Assembly: GCF_030553055.1 (NCBI RefSeq)
Contig: NZ_CP130713.1
Location: 5,270,001 to 5,334,000 of the forward strand
DNA length: 64,000 nucleotides
Source: Streptomyces sp. XD-27
Lineage (GTDB): Bacteria > Actinomycetota > Actinomycetes > Streptomycetales > Streptomycetaceae
Reading direction: 5' to 3'
The notes beneath the pieces are model-generated. The model worked only from the letters and a program-made list of their open reading frames with translations. It searched no databases and had not been told where the DNA came from. Positions 48,690 through 58,057 of this stretch are shown here, in pieces (position 1 is the stretch's first letter; every line of letters starts with the position of its first letter). A program made the translations under genes and the position numbers.

Positions 48690-50864
48690 TTACCGGTCCA
48701 TCCCCAGCGACCGCTTGAGGAAGTCGACCTGGAGCAGGAGCAGATTCTCCGCCACCTGCTCCTGCGGCGTCATGTGCGTGACCCCGGACAGCGGCAGCAC
48801 CTCGTGCGGGCGGCCCGCCGCCAACAGGGCCGAGGACAGCCGCAGGCTGTGCGCCACCACCACGTTGTCGTCCGCCAGCCCGTGGACGATCAGCATCGGC
48901 CGGTGCGGCTCGGCGGCGCCCGACAGCCCCTCGTCCGTGACGAGCGAGTTCTCCGCGTACACCTTCGGCTGCTCGTCCGGGAGCCCGAGATACCGCTCCG
49001 TGTAATGGGTGTCGTACAGCCGCAGGTCCGTGACCGGGGCGCCCACGACGGCCGCGTGGAAGACGTCCGGGCGGCGCAGCACCGCCATGCCCGCCAGGAA
49101 ACCGCCGTAGGACCAGCCTCGGATCGCCACCCGGCCGAGGTCCAGCGGATGGCTGCCGGCCAGCGCCTGCAACGCCTCCACCTGGTCGTCCAGGGTCAGG
49201 GTGAGGCGGTCCCGGATCGCCTTCTCCCAGTCCGGGGAGCGGCCGGGGGTGCCGCGGCCGTCGGCGACGATCACCGCGAATCCGTGGTTGGCGAACCACT
49301 GGGAGGTCAGATGGGCGTTGTGCGCGGCCACGACGCGCTGTCCGTGCGGCCCGCCGTACGGGTCCATCAGCACCGGCAGCGGACCGTCCTCCTCGCGGTA
49401 GCCCTCGGGCAGCAGCACCGCGCACGGAATGCGGTGCGGACCCGCGCAGACCAGCCGCGGGCGGGCGGTGATCACGGGCTGCTCGGCGTACGAGTCGATG
49501 GCGCCCAGCCAGTTCTCCACCGGATGCCCGTCGTCGTCCCAGTCCGGCCGGAACACGTCGACGCTGACGCCGGGCCGTTCCAGCGAGGTGTGGGAGTGCG
49601 CGATCACGTCCGTACCGCGTGCGGCGGAGTGCACCGCGGGGAAGGGCCGCTCGCCGACCTGCTCCAGACCGAGCCGGCCGCTGCCGCCACGGAACCACGC
49701 GCGGTAGACGACGATCTCGCCCGGCCGCTCCGGGTCCTCCCCGGGGGTGTCGGGCGACGCGGAGAACAGCACGTCGTCCTCGCCGATGTCGAGCACGCCG
49801 CGGACGTGCAGGGCGCCGGTCGTGAGCCTCCGGTCGCCGACCATCAGCACCCGGGCCCCGCCCTCGTCCGCGATCCGGACCAGCCTGCCGTCCGGCGTCC
49901 ACGCGGGCACGCCGGGGAAGAGATCCAGCCACACCGGGTCCTCGTCGGCGTGCACGGTGGTGGTCTGCCCGGTGTCGGTGTCCACGGTCAGATACAGCTG
50001 GCTGCGCTGGTCCCGGGCCTGGACGAGCAGCAGCGGCGGCCCGTACGAGGACCAGTGCACGCGCGCCAGGTACGGGAAGCGCGCCCGGTCCCACACCACC
50101 TCGGTACGGGAGCCGTCCAGACCCAGCAGGAACAGCGTGACCTCGGCGTTCGGCGTGCCCGCCGCCGGGTAGGCGACCTCGGCGGGCGGCTGTTCCGGCC
50201 GGGCAGGGTCGGCGATCCACCAGCGCCGCACCGGGGCGTCGTCGACCCGGGCCACCAGCAGCGCGTCGCCGTCCGGCGACCACCAGAAGCCGCGGGTGCG
50301 GTCCATCTCCTCGGCGGCGATGAATTCGGCCAATCCGTAGCCGACGGTCTCCGACTCCGGCTCGGCCAGCGCGCGGTCCCCGGTCCCGTCGGCGTTCACC
50401 ACGCGCAGCGCGCCTGCCGCCGCGTACGCGATCCGTTCGCCGCCGGGGGAGGGGCGCGGGTCCACCACCGGGCCCGGCACGGGCAGTTCGCGGGCCGCGC
50501 CGGTGCGCAGGTCGGCGGCGAACAACCGCCCCGAGAGGGCGAAGGACGCCGACTCCACGGCCTTGTCGGTCGCGTAGCCGACCACGCCCGCGGCCCCTTC
50601 GCGACTGCGCTCGCGGCGTGCCCGCTCCTCGGCGGACAGTTCCTCGTCGGCGCCGCCGAGCAGCGCGATCGGGTCCGCCGCCGGGTACTCGCGCCCGTCC
50701 GCGAGGTCGAGCACCCACAGCAGGTTCGCCCGGTCGGTGCCGCCACGCGAGCGCAGGAACACCGCACGGGAGTCGTCGGGGGACACGGTGACAGCGCGGG
50801 GCGCGCCCAGCGTGAACCGCTGGGTCCGCGCGTGCTGTCGGGGGAAGGAGAGCTGTCCGGTCAT
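48690..50864 (-). CDS. S9 family peptidase, DPP IV-like
   Basis: 724-aa serine peptidase, likely cytoplasmic (no signal peptide). The N-terminal two-thirds is a beta-propeller of the DPP IV type. The C-terminal alpha/beta-hydrolase domain has the complete triad: Ser585 in RGWSYGGFL, Asp665 in VHGLADDNVV, His697 in SGVTHMTPQ. Expected to cleave X-Pro or similar dipeptides from peptide N-termini, fitting the peptide-uptake genes nearby. ATG 50864 begins MTGQLSFPRQHART. Confidence 0.93.
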   Translation of the reverse strand: MTGQLSFPRQHARTQRFTLGAPRAVTVSPDDSRAVFLRSRGGTDRANLLWVLDLADGREYPAADPIALLGGADEELSAEERARRERSREGAAGVVGYATDKAVESASFALSGRLFAADLRTGAARELPVPGPVVDPRPSPGGERIAYAAAGALRVVNADGTGDRALAEPESETVGYGLAEFIAAEEMDRTRGFWWSPDGDALLVARVDDAPVRRWWIADPARPEQPPAEVAYPAAGTPNAEVTLFLLGLDGSRTEVVWDRARFPYLARVHWSSYGPPLLLVQARDQRSQLYLTVDTDTGQTTTVHADEDPVWLDLFPGVPAWTPDGRLVRIADEGGARVLMVGDRRLTTGALHVRGVLDIGEDDVLFSASPDTPGEDPERPGEIVVYRAWFRGGSGRLGLEQVGERPFPAVHSAARGTDVIAHSHTSLERPGVSVDVFRPDWDDDGHPVENWLGAIDSYAEQPVITARPRLVCAGPHRIPCAVLLPEGYREEDGPLPVLMDPYGGPHGQRVVAAHNAHLTSQWFANHGFAVIVADGRGTPGRSPDWEKAIRDRLTLTLDDQVEALQALAGSHPLDLGRVAIRGWSYGGFLAGMAVLRRPDVFHAAVVGAPVTDLRLYDTHYTERYLGLPDEQPKVYAENSLVTDEGLSGAAEPHRPMLIVHGLADDNVVVAHSLRLSSALLAAGRPHEVLPLSGVTHMTPQEQVAENLLLLQVDFLKRSLGMDR

Positions 50865-51116
50865 ATGCCGAGACTACGGCTCGCGGGCGCGCGGCCGCGG
50901 GAACTCCGGGTGGACCGCCCGCGGCCTGCACGGCACGTCCGACACCCCGTCAACTTGCAAGTGCGAACAGGCATGCGCCCCTGTCATGCTCCCGTGCACC
51001 GATTCATGCCGACGGCCACAAAGTTATGATCCACTGCGCATACTGGGTAAGACCTACGTGGCATCTATATGTTGACCATTCAGACTCGCGCGTCCCGTAC
51101 CTGGAGGTGAGCCGCT

Positions 51117-51311
51117 GTGGCACTTTCGATTTCGGCGGCAGTGCTGCTGCTGATCATCGTCTTCTTGCTGGTCAAGAAGTCCGGGTTGAAATCCGGGCAT
51201 GCCATCGTCTGCGTGCTGCTGGGGTTCTACCTCGCCAGCTCGTCGATGGCACCGGCAATCGATGATCTGACCACCAACGTGGCGGACATGATCGGGGACG
51301 TCGAGCTCTGA
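51117..51311 (+). CDS. small membrane protein, hypothetical
   Basis: 64 residues: an N-terminal membrane helix (ISAAVLLLIIVFLLVKK), a second hydrophobic segment (GHAIVCVLLGFYLASSSMA) and an acidic end. GTG 51117 follows GGAGGTGAG. I do not recognise a family. It lies 63 bp before mshB on the same strand. Confidence 0.75.
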   Translation: MALSISAAVLLLIIVFLLVKKSGLKSGHAIVCVLLGFYLASSSMAPAIDDLTTNVADMIGDVEL

Positions 51312-51374
51312 GCCGCCGGGCGCGGAACGCTCACCTGGCCTCCGCCCGCGCACGCGGGCTCGTAGGCTGTGCTC

Positions 51375-52259
51375 ATGACCGTCCTTCCCGCCCGCCGTCT
51401 GCTCCTGGTGCACGCCCACCCGGACGACGAGTCGATCAACAACGGCGCCACCATGGCCCGGTACGCGGCCAGTGGCGCCCACATCACGCTGGTGACCTGC
51501 ACCCTCGGTGAAGAAGGCGAGGTCATCCCGGCGGACTTGGCGCACCTGGCCGCCGACCGCGACGGGGGTCTGGGCGCGTACCGCAGCGGGGAGCTCGCCG
51601 CCGCGATGAAGGAGCTCGGCGTCAGCGACCACCGGCTCCTCGGCGGCCCGGGGCGCTTCCGCGACTCCGGCATGATGGGCGCGCCGCAGAACAACCTCCC
51701 GGACGCCTTCTGGCAGGCCGACGTGGACGAGGCGGCGGCGTATCTGGTCGAGATCATCCGCGAGGTGCGCCCGCAGGTCATGGTGACCTACGACCCGCAC
51801 GGCGGATACGGCCATCCGGACCACATCCAGGCGCACCGGGTCGCGATGCGCGCCGCGGACCTCGCCGCGGAGCGGGCGTACCGCCGGGACCTCGGCGAGC
51901 CGCACGAGATCGCCAGGATCTACTGGAACTGCGTCCCCCGCCCGGTCGCCGAAGAGGGCTTCGCCCGGCTGCGCGCGCTCGGCGCGGACCTGCCCTTCCC
52001 GGGCATCGGAGCGCCGGAGGACGTGCCGGGGCTCGTCACGGAGGCCGAGGTGACGGCCGTCGTGGACGGCACGGCGTACGCGGGGGCGAAGGCGGCGGCG
52101 ATGCGCGCCCACGCCACCCAGATCGACGTCCGCGAGCCGTTCTTCGCGCTGTCCAACGGGCTGGGCCAGCCGCTGCTGGCCACCGAGTACTACCGCCTGG
52201 CGCGCGGCGCGTCGGCCGCGGCCGACGCGACCGACCTGTTCGCGGGGGTGACGGAGTGA
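51375..52259 (+). CDS. mshB: mycothiol biosynthesis deacetylase MshB
   Basis: 294-aa zinc deacetylase that removes the acetyl group from GlcNAc-inositol, the second enzyme-catalysed change in mycothiol synthesis. Zinc motif HAHPDDE puts His15 and Asp18 in place; HPDH at residues 147-150 supplies the third ligand; the long N-acetyl-sugar binding segment [16 protein letters not shown] follows the first motif. ATG 51375 lacks a ribosome site; TAGGCT (51363-51368) ends 6 nt before it, so the mRNA may be leaderless. It overlaps the next gene by 4 nt. Confidence 0.93.
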   Translation: MTVLPARRLLLVHAHPDDESINNGATMARYAASGAHITLVTCTLGEEGEVIPADLAHLAADRDGGLGAYRSGELAAAMKELGVSDHRLLGGPGRFRDSGMMGAPQNNLPDAFWQADVDEAAAYLVEIIREVRPQVMVTYDPHGGYGHPDHIQAHRVAMRAADLAAERAYRRDLGEPHEIARIYWNCVPRPVAEEGFARLRALGADLPFPGIGAPEDVPGLVTEAEVTAVVDGTAYAGAKAAAMRAHATQIDVREPFFALSNGLGQPLLATEYYRLARGASAAADATDLFAGVTE

Positions 52260-52783
52260 CGGCGGGCAGGGGCGACGCGCCGAAGCGCGCACGAGCGGAG
52301 TCCGGTGCCGGTTCGCGGCCCGGATCGGGCGGCGCGGGCGCCGGGTCCGGTGCGCGGGCCGGTGCGCGCGGGGGCGGGGAGGGGGCCGAGCCCACCGCTG
52401 CGCCGGGCGGTGCGGCCCTGGTCCTGCGGGTCGCGGGCTATCTGCTGCTCGCCGTGCTGGGCGTGCTGGTGGCCGTGGCGGGCGCGCTGGTCCAAGGCGG
52501 CTGGTTCCCCGGCGGATTGCTGCTCGCGCTGGCCGGCCAGGTGGGGTTGTGCTACGGCGGGTTGAAGGCCACCGACACCCGGCTGGGCGGGGCGGTGCCC
52601 GCCGCGTCCTGGGCGGCCGTCGTCCTGCTGCTCACCGCCACCCGGCCGGAAGGCGACTTCGCCTTCGCTGCCGGATTCGGGTCGTATGTCTTCCTGCTGG
52701 GCGGGATGTTCAGCGGTGTGATGTGCGCCACGCTGCCGAAGGTGACGCAACCGGGCAGGCTCGCTGCCCGACTTGCCAAGTGA
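52256..52783 (+). CDS. DUF6113-like membrane protein
   Basis: 175 aa. A Gly/Ala/Arg-rich disordered N-terminus of about 50 residues precedes four hydrophobic segments ([60 protein letters not shown]). GTG 52256 overlaps the mshB stop (GTGA), so it is co-translated with mshB. This small membrane protein type commonly follows mshB in Streptomyces (from memory). Function unknown. Confidence 0.8.
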   Translation: MTAGRGDAPKRARAESGAGSRPGSGGAGAGSGARAGARGGGEGAEPTAAPGGAALVLRVAGYLLLAVLGVLVAVAGALVQGGWFPGGLLLALAGQVGLCYGGLKATDTRLGGAVPAASWAAVVLLLTATRPEGDFAFAAGFGSYVFLLGGMFSGVMCATLPKVTQPGRLAARLAK

Positions 52784-52985
52784 CGCGACGATTTCGGCGT
52801 AACGTCCCCGAGAAGCGGGGCGCCGTGCGGCGAACCCGCAGGTTCTGGTGATCCGGCGGTCGCCGCATGCGCGTCCGCGGTGCCCAGTATGGTGGTGCGC
52901 GCCGCCGAGCCTCCCCTCGCCTACGGCATGGGGAACCCCATCGCGCGAAAGAGACGGGCGGCGGAGCTAACTGGGAGAACCTGCA

Positions 52986-55373
52986 TTGAGCCGTGAATCT
53001 GACAGTTCGTCCTCCGGGCCCCGGGGGCGCGGCGGTTCCGCGTACCCGTCCGGTACCCCGCCGTACGGATCCCGCCAGTATCCGTCGCCGAACCCGACGC
53101 AGGAGGGCTCGTACGACCGCGGCGACGACGCCGAGGCGCGCGACGCGGCCGAGCCGGAGGAGCCCAAGACCGAGACCACCCTGACCACGCGGATCCGGAT
53201 CAACATCCCCGGCTCGCGTCCCATCCCGCCGGTCGTCATGCGGACGCCGGTCGGTGACGACGGCGCCGCGGCCGGTGCGGGTGAGGACGAGGAGCACTCG
53301 GGCGGCGCCGCGACCGGACCGGACGCGACGGCGGCGATGGCTGCGGTGCCCGGCGCCGGCCAGGACCCCGCCGCGACCGCCGCGTCGGCTTCCCGGCAGG
53401 CGTCCGGCGCCCACGAGGCGAAGGAGCCGGAGAAGACCAGCGACTGGTTCGCGCCGCGCAAGCAGGCCCGCGCCACTCCTGCGGCGCCGTCGGCGCCGCA
53501 GGGCGCCACGGGCGCGCCCGCGTCGCCGACCGGTCCCGCGGCGTCCGCCGACGGGCCGCGCCCCGGCTCGTCCGCGCCGGGAGCCGGTGCGCCGCTGTCC
53601 GGCTCCCCGCTGTCCTCCGACCCTTCGGGGCCCGAGACCACGCAGGCGTTCCCCGCGCCCACGCCGCCCGGTCAGGGCCAGGACGCGGACACACCGTATT
53701 TCTCCGACTTTTCTGACTTCTCCGGCTTCGCCGTCGACGATCCGACGCCGACCGGGCCCACGGCCATCACCCCGGACCTCGGCCCCGAGGATCCGCTCAC
53801 CGCGGCCGGGCAGAACCCGCTGAACCGGTTCCCCTCCGCCCCCTCGGGGCGGCCCGGCCCGTCCGGGCCGACCACCGGCCCGGTCGGCGGCGACATGGCG
53901 GTGCCGCCGGTGCCGTCGCCCGGCGCGGGGGCCGTCACGTCCACGCCGCCGGACGGCACGCCGCTGTTCGATCCACTCGGCGCGCACCCGGCCACGCCGT
54001 CGGACGGTACGCCGCTGTTCGATCCACTCGGCGCACACTCGGCCACGCCGCCCGACGGCACGCCGCTGTTCGACGGACTCGGCGGGCAGCCGCCGACGCC
54101 GCCGGGCGGTGCGTCGCTGCCCGGCGGGCTCGGCGCCACGACCGGCGGCGGCCAGCCGCCCGCCGGGCCCACCGTCGGCTCCGACCTGTTCCGTGACCCC
54201 GAGCCCGCGCCGGGCGGCGGGGCGCCCGGGCACGTCTCCGGTGAGACGCTGATCAGCGGCATCCCCGTCGTACCGCCGTCCGAGAACCGTCCGGTGACGC
54301 CGTTCCCGGGCTTCGCGAGCGACTCCGGCGCGACCCCCGCCCCCGGCGGCGACAGCACTCCGCCGAGCCCCCCGGCCCCGGCGGCCTCCTCCGCCAAGCC
54401 CGCGAAGAAGAAGGGCCGCAACAAGCTGGTCCTGCTCGGGGCGGCGCTGGTGGGCGCGGTCGGTGTCGCGTACGCGGCGGGCCTGGTGATGAACCACGCG
54501 GACGTGCCCAACGGCACCACCGTCCTCGGCATCGACATCGGCGGCACCTCCAAGCAGGAGGCGATCGACAAGCTCGACGCGGGCCTCGGCAAGCGCGCCC
54601 AGGCCCCGCTCAAGGTCTCGGTCGACGGCGACCAGCACGAGCTCAAGCCGTCCGTGGCGGGCCTCGCCCTCGACACGGAGCAGACGGTCCGCGACGTCTC
54701 CGGCCGCGACTACAACCCCGTCAACGTGATCGGCTCCCTCTTCGGCGGCACCCGCACCGCCGGGGACCCCGTGGTCGTCGACGAGGAGAAGCTGTCGGAC
54801 GCGCTGGAGCGGCTGGCGGGCGAGTCGGGCACGGCCCGCGAGGGCACGATCACGTTCGCACCGGGCAAGGTCGAGGCCGTCTACGGCAAGCCGGGCAAGG
54901 GCCTGGACGTCGACGCGGCCGTCAAGGCGGTCTCCGAGGCGTACCGCGAGCGCGCCGAGACCGGTGCGAACAAGGCCGTCACCCTTCCGGTGGTCACCAA
55001 GCAGCCGAAGATCGGCAAGGCCGAGGTCGACCGGATGATGAAGGAGTTCGCCGAGCCCGCGATGTCGGGCCTCGTCACCATCAAGGCGGGCGGCAAGTCC
55101 ATCGACTTCGGCCCGGCCCGCTCGCTGCCGAAGATCCTCTCCGTCACGGTGGTCGAGGACCCGCAGGGCAAGGGCTACAAGCTCCAGGAGAGCTACGACC
55201 TGGAGGCGGTCAAGGAGCTCTACGGCAACATCTTCGACGGCGTGCTCATCGAGCGGGCCCAGGGCGGCAAGACCCCGGTCCAGCCGACGGACGTCGTGGG
55301 GGCCCTGCGCAGCGTGATCCTGGAGAAGGACCCGGCCAAGCGGATCGCCGAGATCCCGCTGAGCCCCAGCTGA
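52986..55373 (+). CDS. peptidoglycan-binding (PG_binding_4-like) membrane protein with long disordered tail
   Basis: 795 aa. Residues 1-478 are Pro/Ala/Gly/Thr-rich and disordered, presumably cytoplasmic. One membrane helix lies at about 481-502 (KLVLLGAALVGAVGVAYAAG). The extracellular part has two related domains with the peptidoglycan-binding pattern of VanW-associated proteins (GTTVLGIDIGGTSKQEAIDK; VTLPVVTKQPKIGKAEVDRM), but no VanW domain follows. TTG 52986 is supported by GGGAGAAC. It probably links the cell envelope to cytoplasmic partners; the role is inferred. Confidence 0.82.
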   Translation: MSRESDSSSSGPRGRGGSAYPSGTPPYGSRQYPSPNPTQEGSYDRGDDAEARDAAEPEEPKTETTLTTRIRINIPGSRPIPPVVMRTPVGDDGAAAGAGEDEEHSGGAATGPDATAAMAAVPGAGQDPAATAASASRQASGAHEAKEPEKTSDWFAPRKQARATPAAPSAPQGATGAPASPTGPAASADGPRPGSSAPGAGAPLSGSPLSSDPSGPETTQAFPAPTPPGQGQDADTPYFSDFSDFSGFAVDDPTPTGPTAITPDLGPEDPLTAAGQNPLNRFPSAPSGRPGPSGPTTGPVGGDMAVPPVPSPGAGAVTSTPPDGTPLFDPLGAHPATPSDGTPLFDPLGAHSATPPDGTPLFDGLGGQPPTPPGGASLPGGLGATTGGGQPPAGPTVGSDLFRDPEPAPGGGAPGHVSGETLISGIPVVPPSENRPVTPFPGFASDSGATPAPGGDSTPPSPPAPAASSAKPAKKKGRNKLVLLGAALVGAVGVAYAAGLVMNHADVPNGTTVLGIDIGGTSKQEAIDKLDAGLGKRAQAPLKVSVDGDQHELKPSVAGLALDTEQTVRDVSGRDYNPVNVIGSLFGGTRTAGDPVVVDEEKLSDALERLAGESGTAREGTITFAPGKVEAVYGKPGKGLDVDAAVKAVSEAYRERAETGANKAVTLPVVTKQPKIGKAEVDRMMKEFAEPAMSGLVTIKAGGKSIDFGPARSLPKILSVTVVEDPQGKGYKLQESYDLEAVKELYGNIFDGVLIERAQGGKTPVQPTDVVGALRSVILEKDPAKRIAEIPLSPS
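53943..54095 (+). repeat. three 51-bp in-frame tandem repeats
   Basis: Units begin at 53943, 53994 and 54045 and encode TPPDGTPLFDPLGAHPA and variants (17 residues). Copies one and two are nearly identical; copy three diverges at its end. They lie in the cytoplasmic disordered region of the peptidoglycan-binding protein. Confidence 0.85.
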
Positions 55374-55489
55374 TCCGCGATTCCGGCTGATCCGCCGTCC
55401 CGGCTGATCCGCGGTCCTGGCTGACCGCTGTCGCCGGCAGACCCGCCGCCCCGGGTGCCGTACGGAAACCGTATGGCACGCGGGGCGGC

Positions 55490-56347
55490 TCAGTTCAGCA
55501 TCGCCCGTGCCGCCCGTGCCTGCCGCCGCATCGTCTCGGCGGCGTTCGGCTCCATCGCCGCGACCACGTCCGCGTATTCCTCCAGCTCCTTCGCGCCGCC
55601 CACGAAGTCGCCGCGCTGCACCAGCAGTTGCGCCCGCTCGTAGCGGAGCCGGGCCGGATGGCTCGGCAGCAGCAGGGAGAGCTCGACGGCCCACAACTGG
55701 ACGTCGCTGCGCTCGGGGCGCGCCGCGGCCCAGGCGCGAATGTTGTTCAGCACCCGCAGCACGATCTCCAGGGGTGTGGCCGGGGCCATCATCGCCGCGT
55801 TCATGGAGGCGCCCGTCGCGCCCGCGACCAGCAGCGCCGCGTCGTCGTCGGACAGCAGCCGCCCGCCGTCGAAGGGGTCGGCCAGCACGTGTTCCCCGTA
55901 CGGATCGCCGAAGCCGACCACGAAGTGACCGGGCAGTGCCACGCCGTACACCGGCGCGCCCGCCCGCCGGGCCACCTCGATCCACACCACGGACAGCAGG
56001 ATCGGCAGGCCGCGGCGGTGCCGCAGCACCTCTTGCAGGAGCGAGGACTCCAGCCGCCGGTAGTCGGCCGGCGTGCCGTGGAAGCCGTGGCGCTCGCCCA
56101 GCAGCGCGGCGACCGCGGCGGCCCAGCCGGCAGGCCCACCGGGGTCGAAGGGCAGCAGCCCCGCGAGCCGGTCGAGCTCGATCTGAGCCGCGTCGACCGC
56201 GTCGCCGTCGAGCTCCGGATCCGCTTCCGCGCCCACCAGCAGGCACAGCAGAGCCAGGTCGGGGCGCTCCTCGCGGGCTGCCTCGGCGAAGCGCCGCCGC
56301 CGGTCCCGGGTGTGCTGTCCGTCTGGTGTCCTTGGCGATCCTGGCAT
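55490..56347 (-). CDS. SirB1-family transglutaminase-like protein
   Basis: 285-aa cytoplasmic protein. RRGLPILLSVVWIEVARRAG and VYGVALPGHFVVGFGDP are the transglutaminase-like core of SirB1 proteins. The classical catalytic Cys is replaced near ILLSVVW, so enzyme activity is doubtful. The C-terminal third is helical, TPR-like (LEIVLRVLNNIRAW). ATG 56347 has a weak ribosome site. It is convergent with the peptidoglycan-binding gene, and the next minus-strand gene ends 88 bp upstream. Confidence 0.82.
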   Translation of the reverse strand: MPGSPRTPDGQHTRDRRRRFAEAAREERPDLALLCLLVGAEADPELDGDAVDAAQIELDRLAGLLPFDPGGPAGWAAAVAALLGERHGFHGTPADYRRLESSLLQEVLRHRRGLPILLSVVWIEVARRAGAPVYGVALPGHFVVGFGDPYGEHVLADPFDGGRLLSDDDAALLVAGATGASMNAAMMAPATPLEIVLRVLNNIRAWAAARPERSDVQLWAVELSLLLPSHPARLRYERAQLLVQRGDFVGGAKELEEYADVVAAMEPNAAETMRRQARAARAMLN

Positions 56348-56351
56348 CCGT

Positions 56352-56459
56352 GACTTACCTGTACGTTCCGCTGCTTACGTGTACGTCCGCTGCTTACCAG
56401 CACATGCGCTGCTTACCTGTGTACGCCCGCGCATCTACTGACCTGTACGACCGTGCGTC
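56352..56459. repeat. degenerate ~20-bp intergenic tandem repeats
   Basis: Five imperfect units of about 19-21 bp with core GCTTACCTGTGTACG (starting 56352, 56373, 56392, 56411 and 56440) fill the gap between the SirB1-like and GNAT genes and run slightly into the latter's 3' end. Confidence 0.65.
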
Positions 56460-57469
56460 TCCCCGCGCTCGGGGGCGCGCCAATGGTGGTAGTGGTGGTG
56501 CGTGGTGAAGCCCATGCCGTCGTAGAGCGCGCGGGCACCGTCATTGTCCGTCTCCACCTGGAGGTACGCAGCCGAAGCACCCTCCTCCAGGGCATGCCGG
56601 GCGAGCGCCGCCATCACGGCCGAGGCCAGGCCCTGGCGGCGCCGCGCCGGGTCCACCTCCACGGCGGTGAAGCCCGCCCACCGCCCGTCGACCGCGCACC
56701 GCCCGATGGCCGCGGGCGGCTCGCCTTCCCCGCCCGGGACGGTGGCGAACCACACCGAGGGCCCTGCGCCGACCACCGCGCGCGCCTCGGAGCCGGGGCG
56801 CCGGGAGCTTCGCTGGTAGCGGGCGAACCACTGGTCATCCGGCCTACGGGACACCGTCACGCCCTCGACGTCGGCGGCCAGGTCCGCGATCGGCGCGAGC
56901 GGGGCGATCCGTATCTCCACGGAGACCTCGCGGACCCAGCCGCGCCGCTCCAGCTCGGCGGCCAGCCGCTCCTGCGTTCCCTCGGCCCCCGTGCTGAGCT
57001 GCACGTACGCCGGCAGACCGCGCTCGGCGTACCAGGCGGTGACCCGCTCCAGCGCGGCGTCCAGGGGCAGGCCGGGGTCGCCGAGCGCGAGCGCCGAGTT
57101 GGCCCGCCGGGTGAAGCCCGCGGCCGCGCGCAGCAGCCAGTCGCCCAGCGGGGCGCTCTCCAGCGGGGGCCAGGCCCGGGCCGCGACCCGGTCCAGCTCC
57201 GCCGCGCTCGCCGCCGGTCCGCGGCGCCGGGCCGGGGCGACGGGCACGATCTTGCCCGCGACCAGCGCGGATTCCGGAATGCGGACGGTTTCGCCGGACC
57301 GCCGTGTGATCTGGAGCACGCCGTCTGCCCAGGATGTGAGCACGCCGACGGTGTCGGTGAATCTCTCGGTACCGTCCCCGGCATCGCGCCACCGCCGCAC
57401 GGACACGCGTTTCCCCACGTCAGAGGCGGTGATCGTGACCTCAAGACGTCCGCCGGTGGTGAAATCCAC
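56435..57469 (-). CDS. GNAT family N-acetyltransferase
   Basis: 344 aa. An N-terminal SH3-like barrel (TITASDVGKRVSVRRWRD ... GVLTSWADGVLQIT) is followed by a linker and a C-terminal GNAT domain with acetyl-CoA motif RRRQGLASAV and YDGMGFTTHHHYHHW. This two-domain form is shared with an actinobacterial acetyltransferase group known from mycobacteria (Rv0428c type, from memory). GTG 57469 begins VDFTTGGRLEV. It is divergent from the ferredoxin gene. Confidence 0.86.
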   Translation of the reverse strand: MDFTTGGRLEVTITASDVGKRVSVRRWRDAGDGTERFTDTVGVLTSWADGVLQITRRSGETVRIPESALVAGKIVPVAPARRRGPAASAAELDRVAARAWPPLESAPLGDWLLRAAAGFTRRANSALALGDPGLPLDAALERVTAWYAERGLPAYVQLSTGAEGTQERLAAELERRGWVREVSVEIRIAPLAPIADLAADVEGVTVSRRPDDQWFARYQRSSRRPGSEARAVVGAGPSVWFATVPGGEGEPPAAIGRCAVDGRWAGFTAVEVDPARRRQGLASAVMAALARHALEEGASAAYLQVETDNDGARALYDGMGFTTHHHYHHWRAPERGETHGRTGQ

Positions 57470-57607
57470 TGGTTCTCAGCCCCTCATGTTCGTCTCGTGC
57501 GCGAGAACGGAGATACTAGGGGCGGGCATCGACGACGCCGCGCTCCCGCGCGCCACGCGGCGGAACCACCCATCGGTCCGCCAGCCCTATCAAGGAGGAA
57601 CGACAGC

Positions 57608-57925
57608 GTGACCTACGTCATCGCGCAGCCTTGTGTCGACGTCAAGGACAAGGCCTGCATCGAGGAGTGCCCCGTCGACTGCATCTACGAGGGTTCCCGG
57701 TCTTTGTACATCCACCCGGACGAATGCGTCGACTGCGGTGCCTGTGAGCCGGTCTGCCCGGTGGAAGCGATTTTCTACGAGGACGACACTCCCGAGGAGT
57801 GGAAGGACTACTACAAGGCGAACGTCGAGTTCTTCGACGAGCTCGGTTCGCCCGGTGGCGCCTCGAAGCTCGGCTTGATCGAACGGGACCACCCCTTCAT
57901 CGCCGCGCTTCCGCCGCAGGGCTAG
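57608..57925 (+). CDS. fdxA: ferredoxin, 7Fe type
   Basis: 105-aa soluble electron carrier. Cys9, 17, 21, 25 and Cys40, 43, 46, 50 form the two cluster-binding sets. The wider spacing around Cys17 with Cys9 fits a 3Fe-4S plus 4Fe-4S protein. The C-terminal extension (EEWKDYYKANVEFFDELG) is typical of actinobacterial FdxA. GTG 57608 follows AAGGAGG. It is directly upstream of dapC. Confidence 0.94.
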   Translation: MTYVIAQPCVDVKDKACIEECPVDCIYEGSRSLYIHPDECVDCGACEPVCPVEAIFYEDDTPEEWKDYYKANVEFFDELGSPGGASKLGLIERDHPFIAALPPQG

Positions 57926-58057
57926 GCAACGGCCCCCGCGCACGCGCTGCGCCTCGGTCCCGTATGGCCCCGTCCGCCGTACGGGACCGACGCGTTTCGC
58001 CGTGCGACATGCCCGTACGACCTGCCCGTACGACCTGTACGAGAAAGAGAAGGCTCC

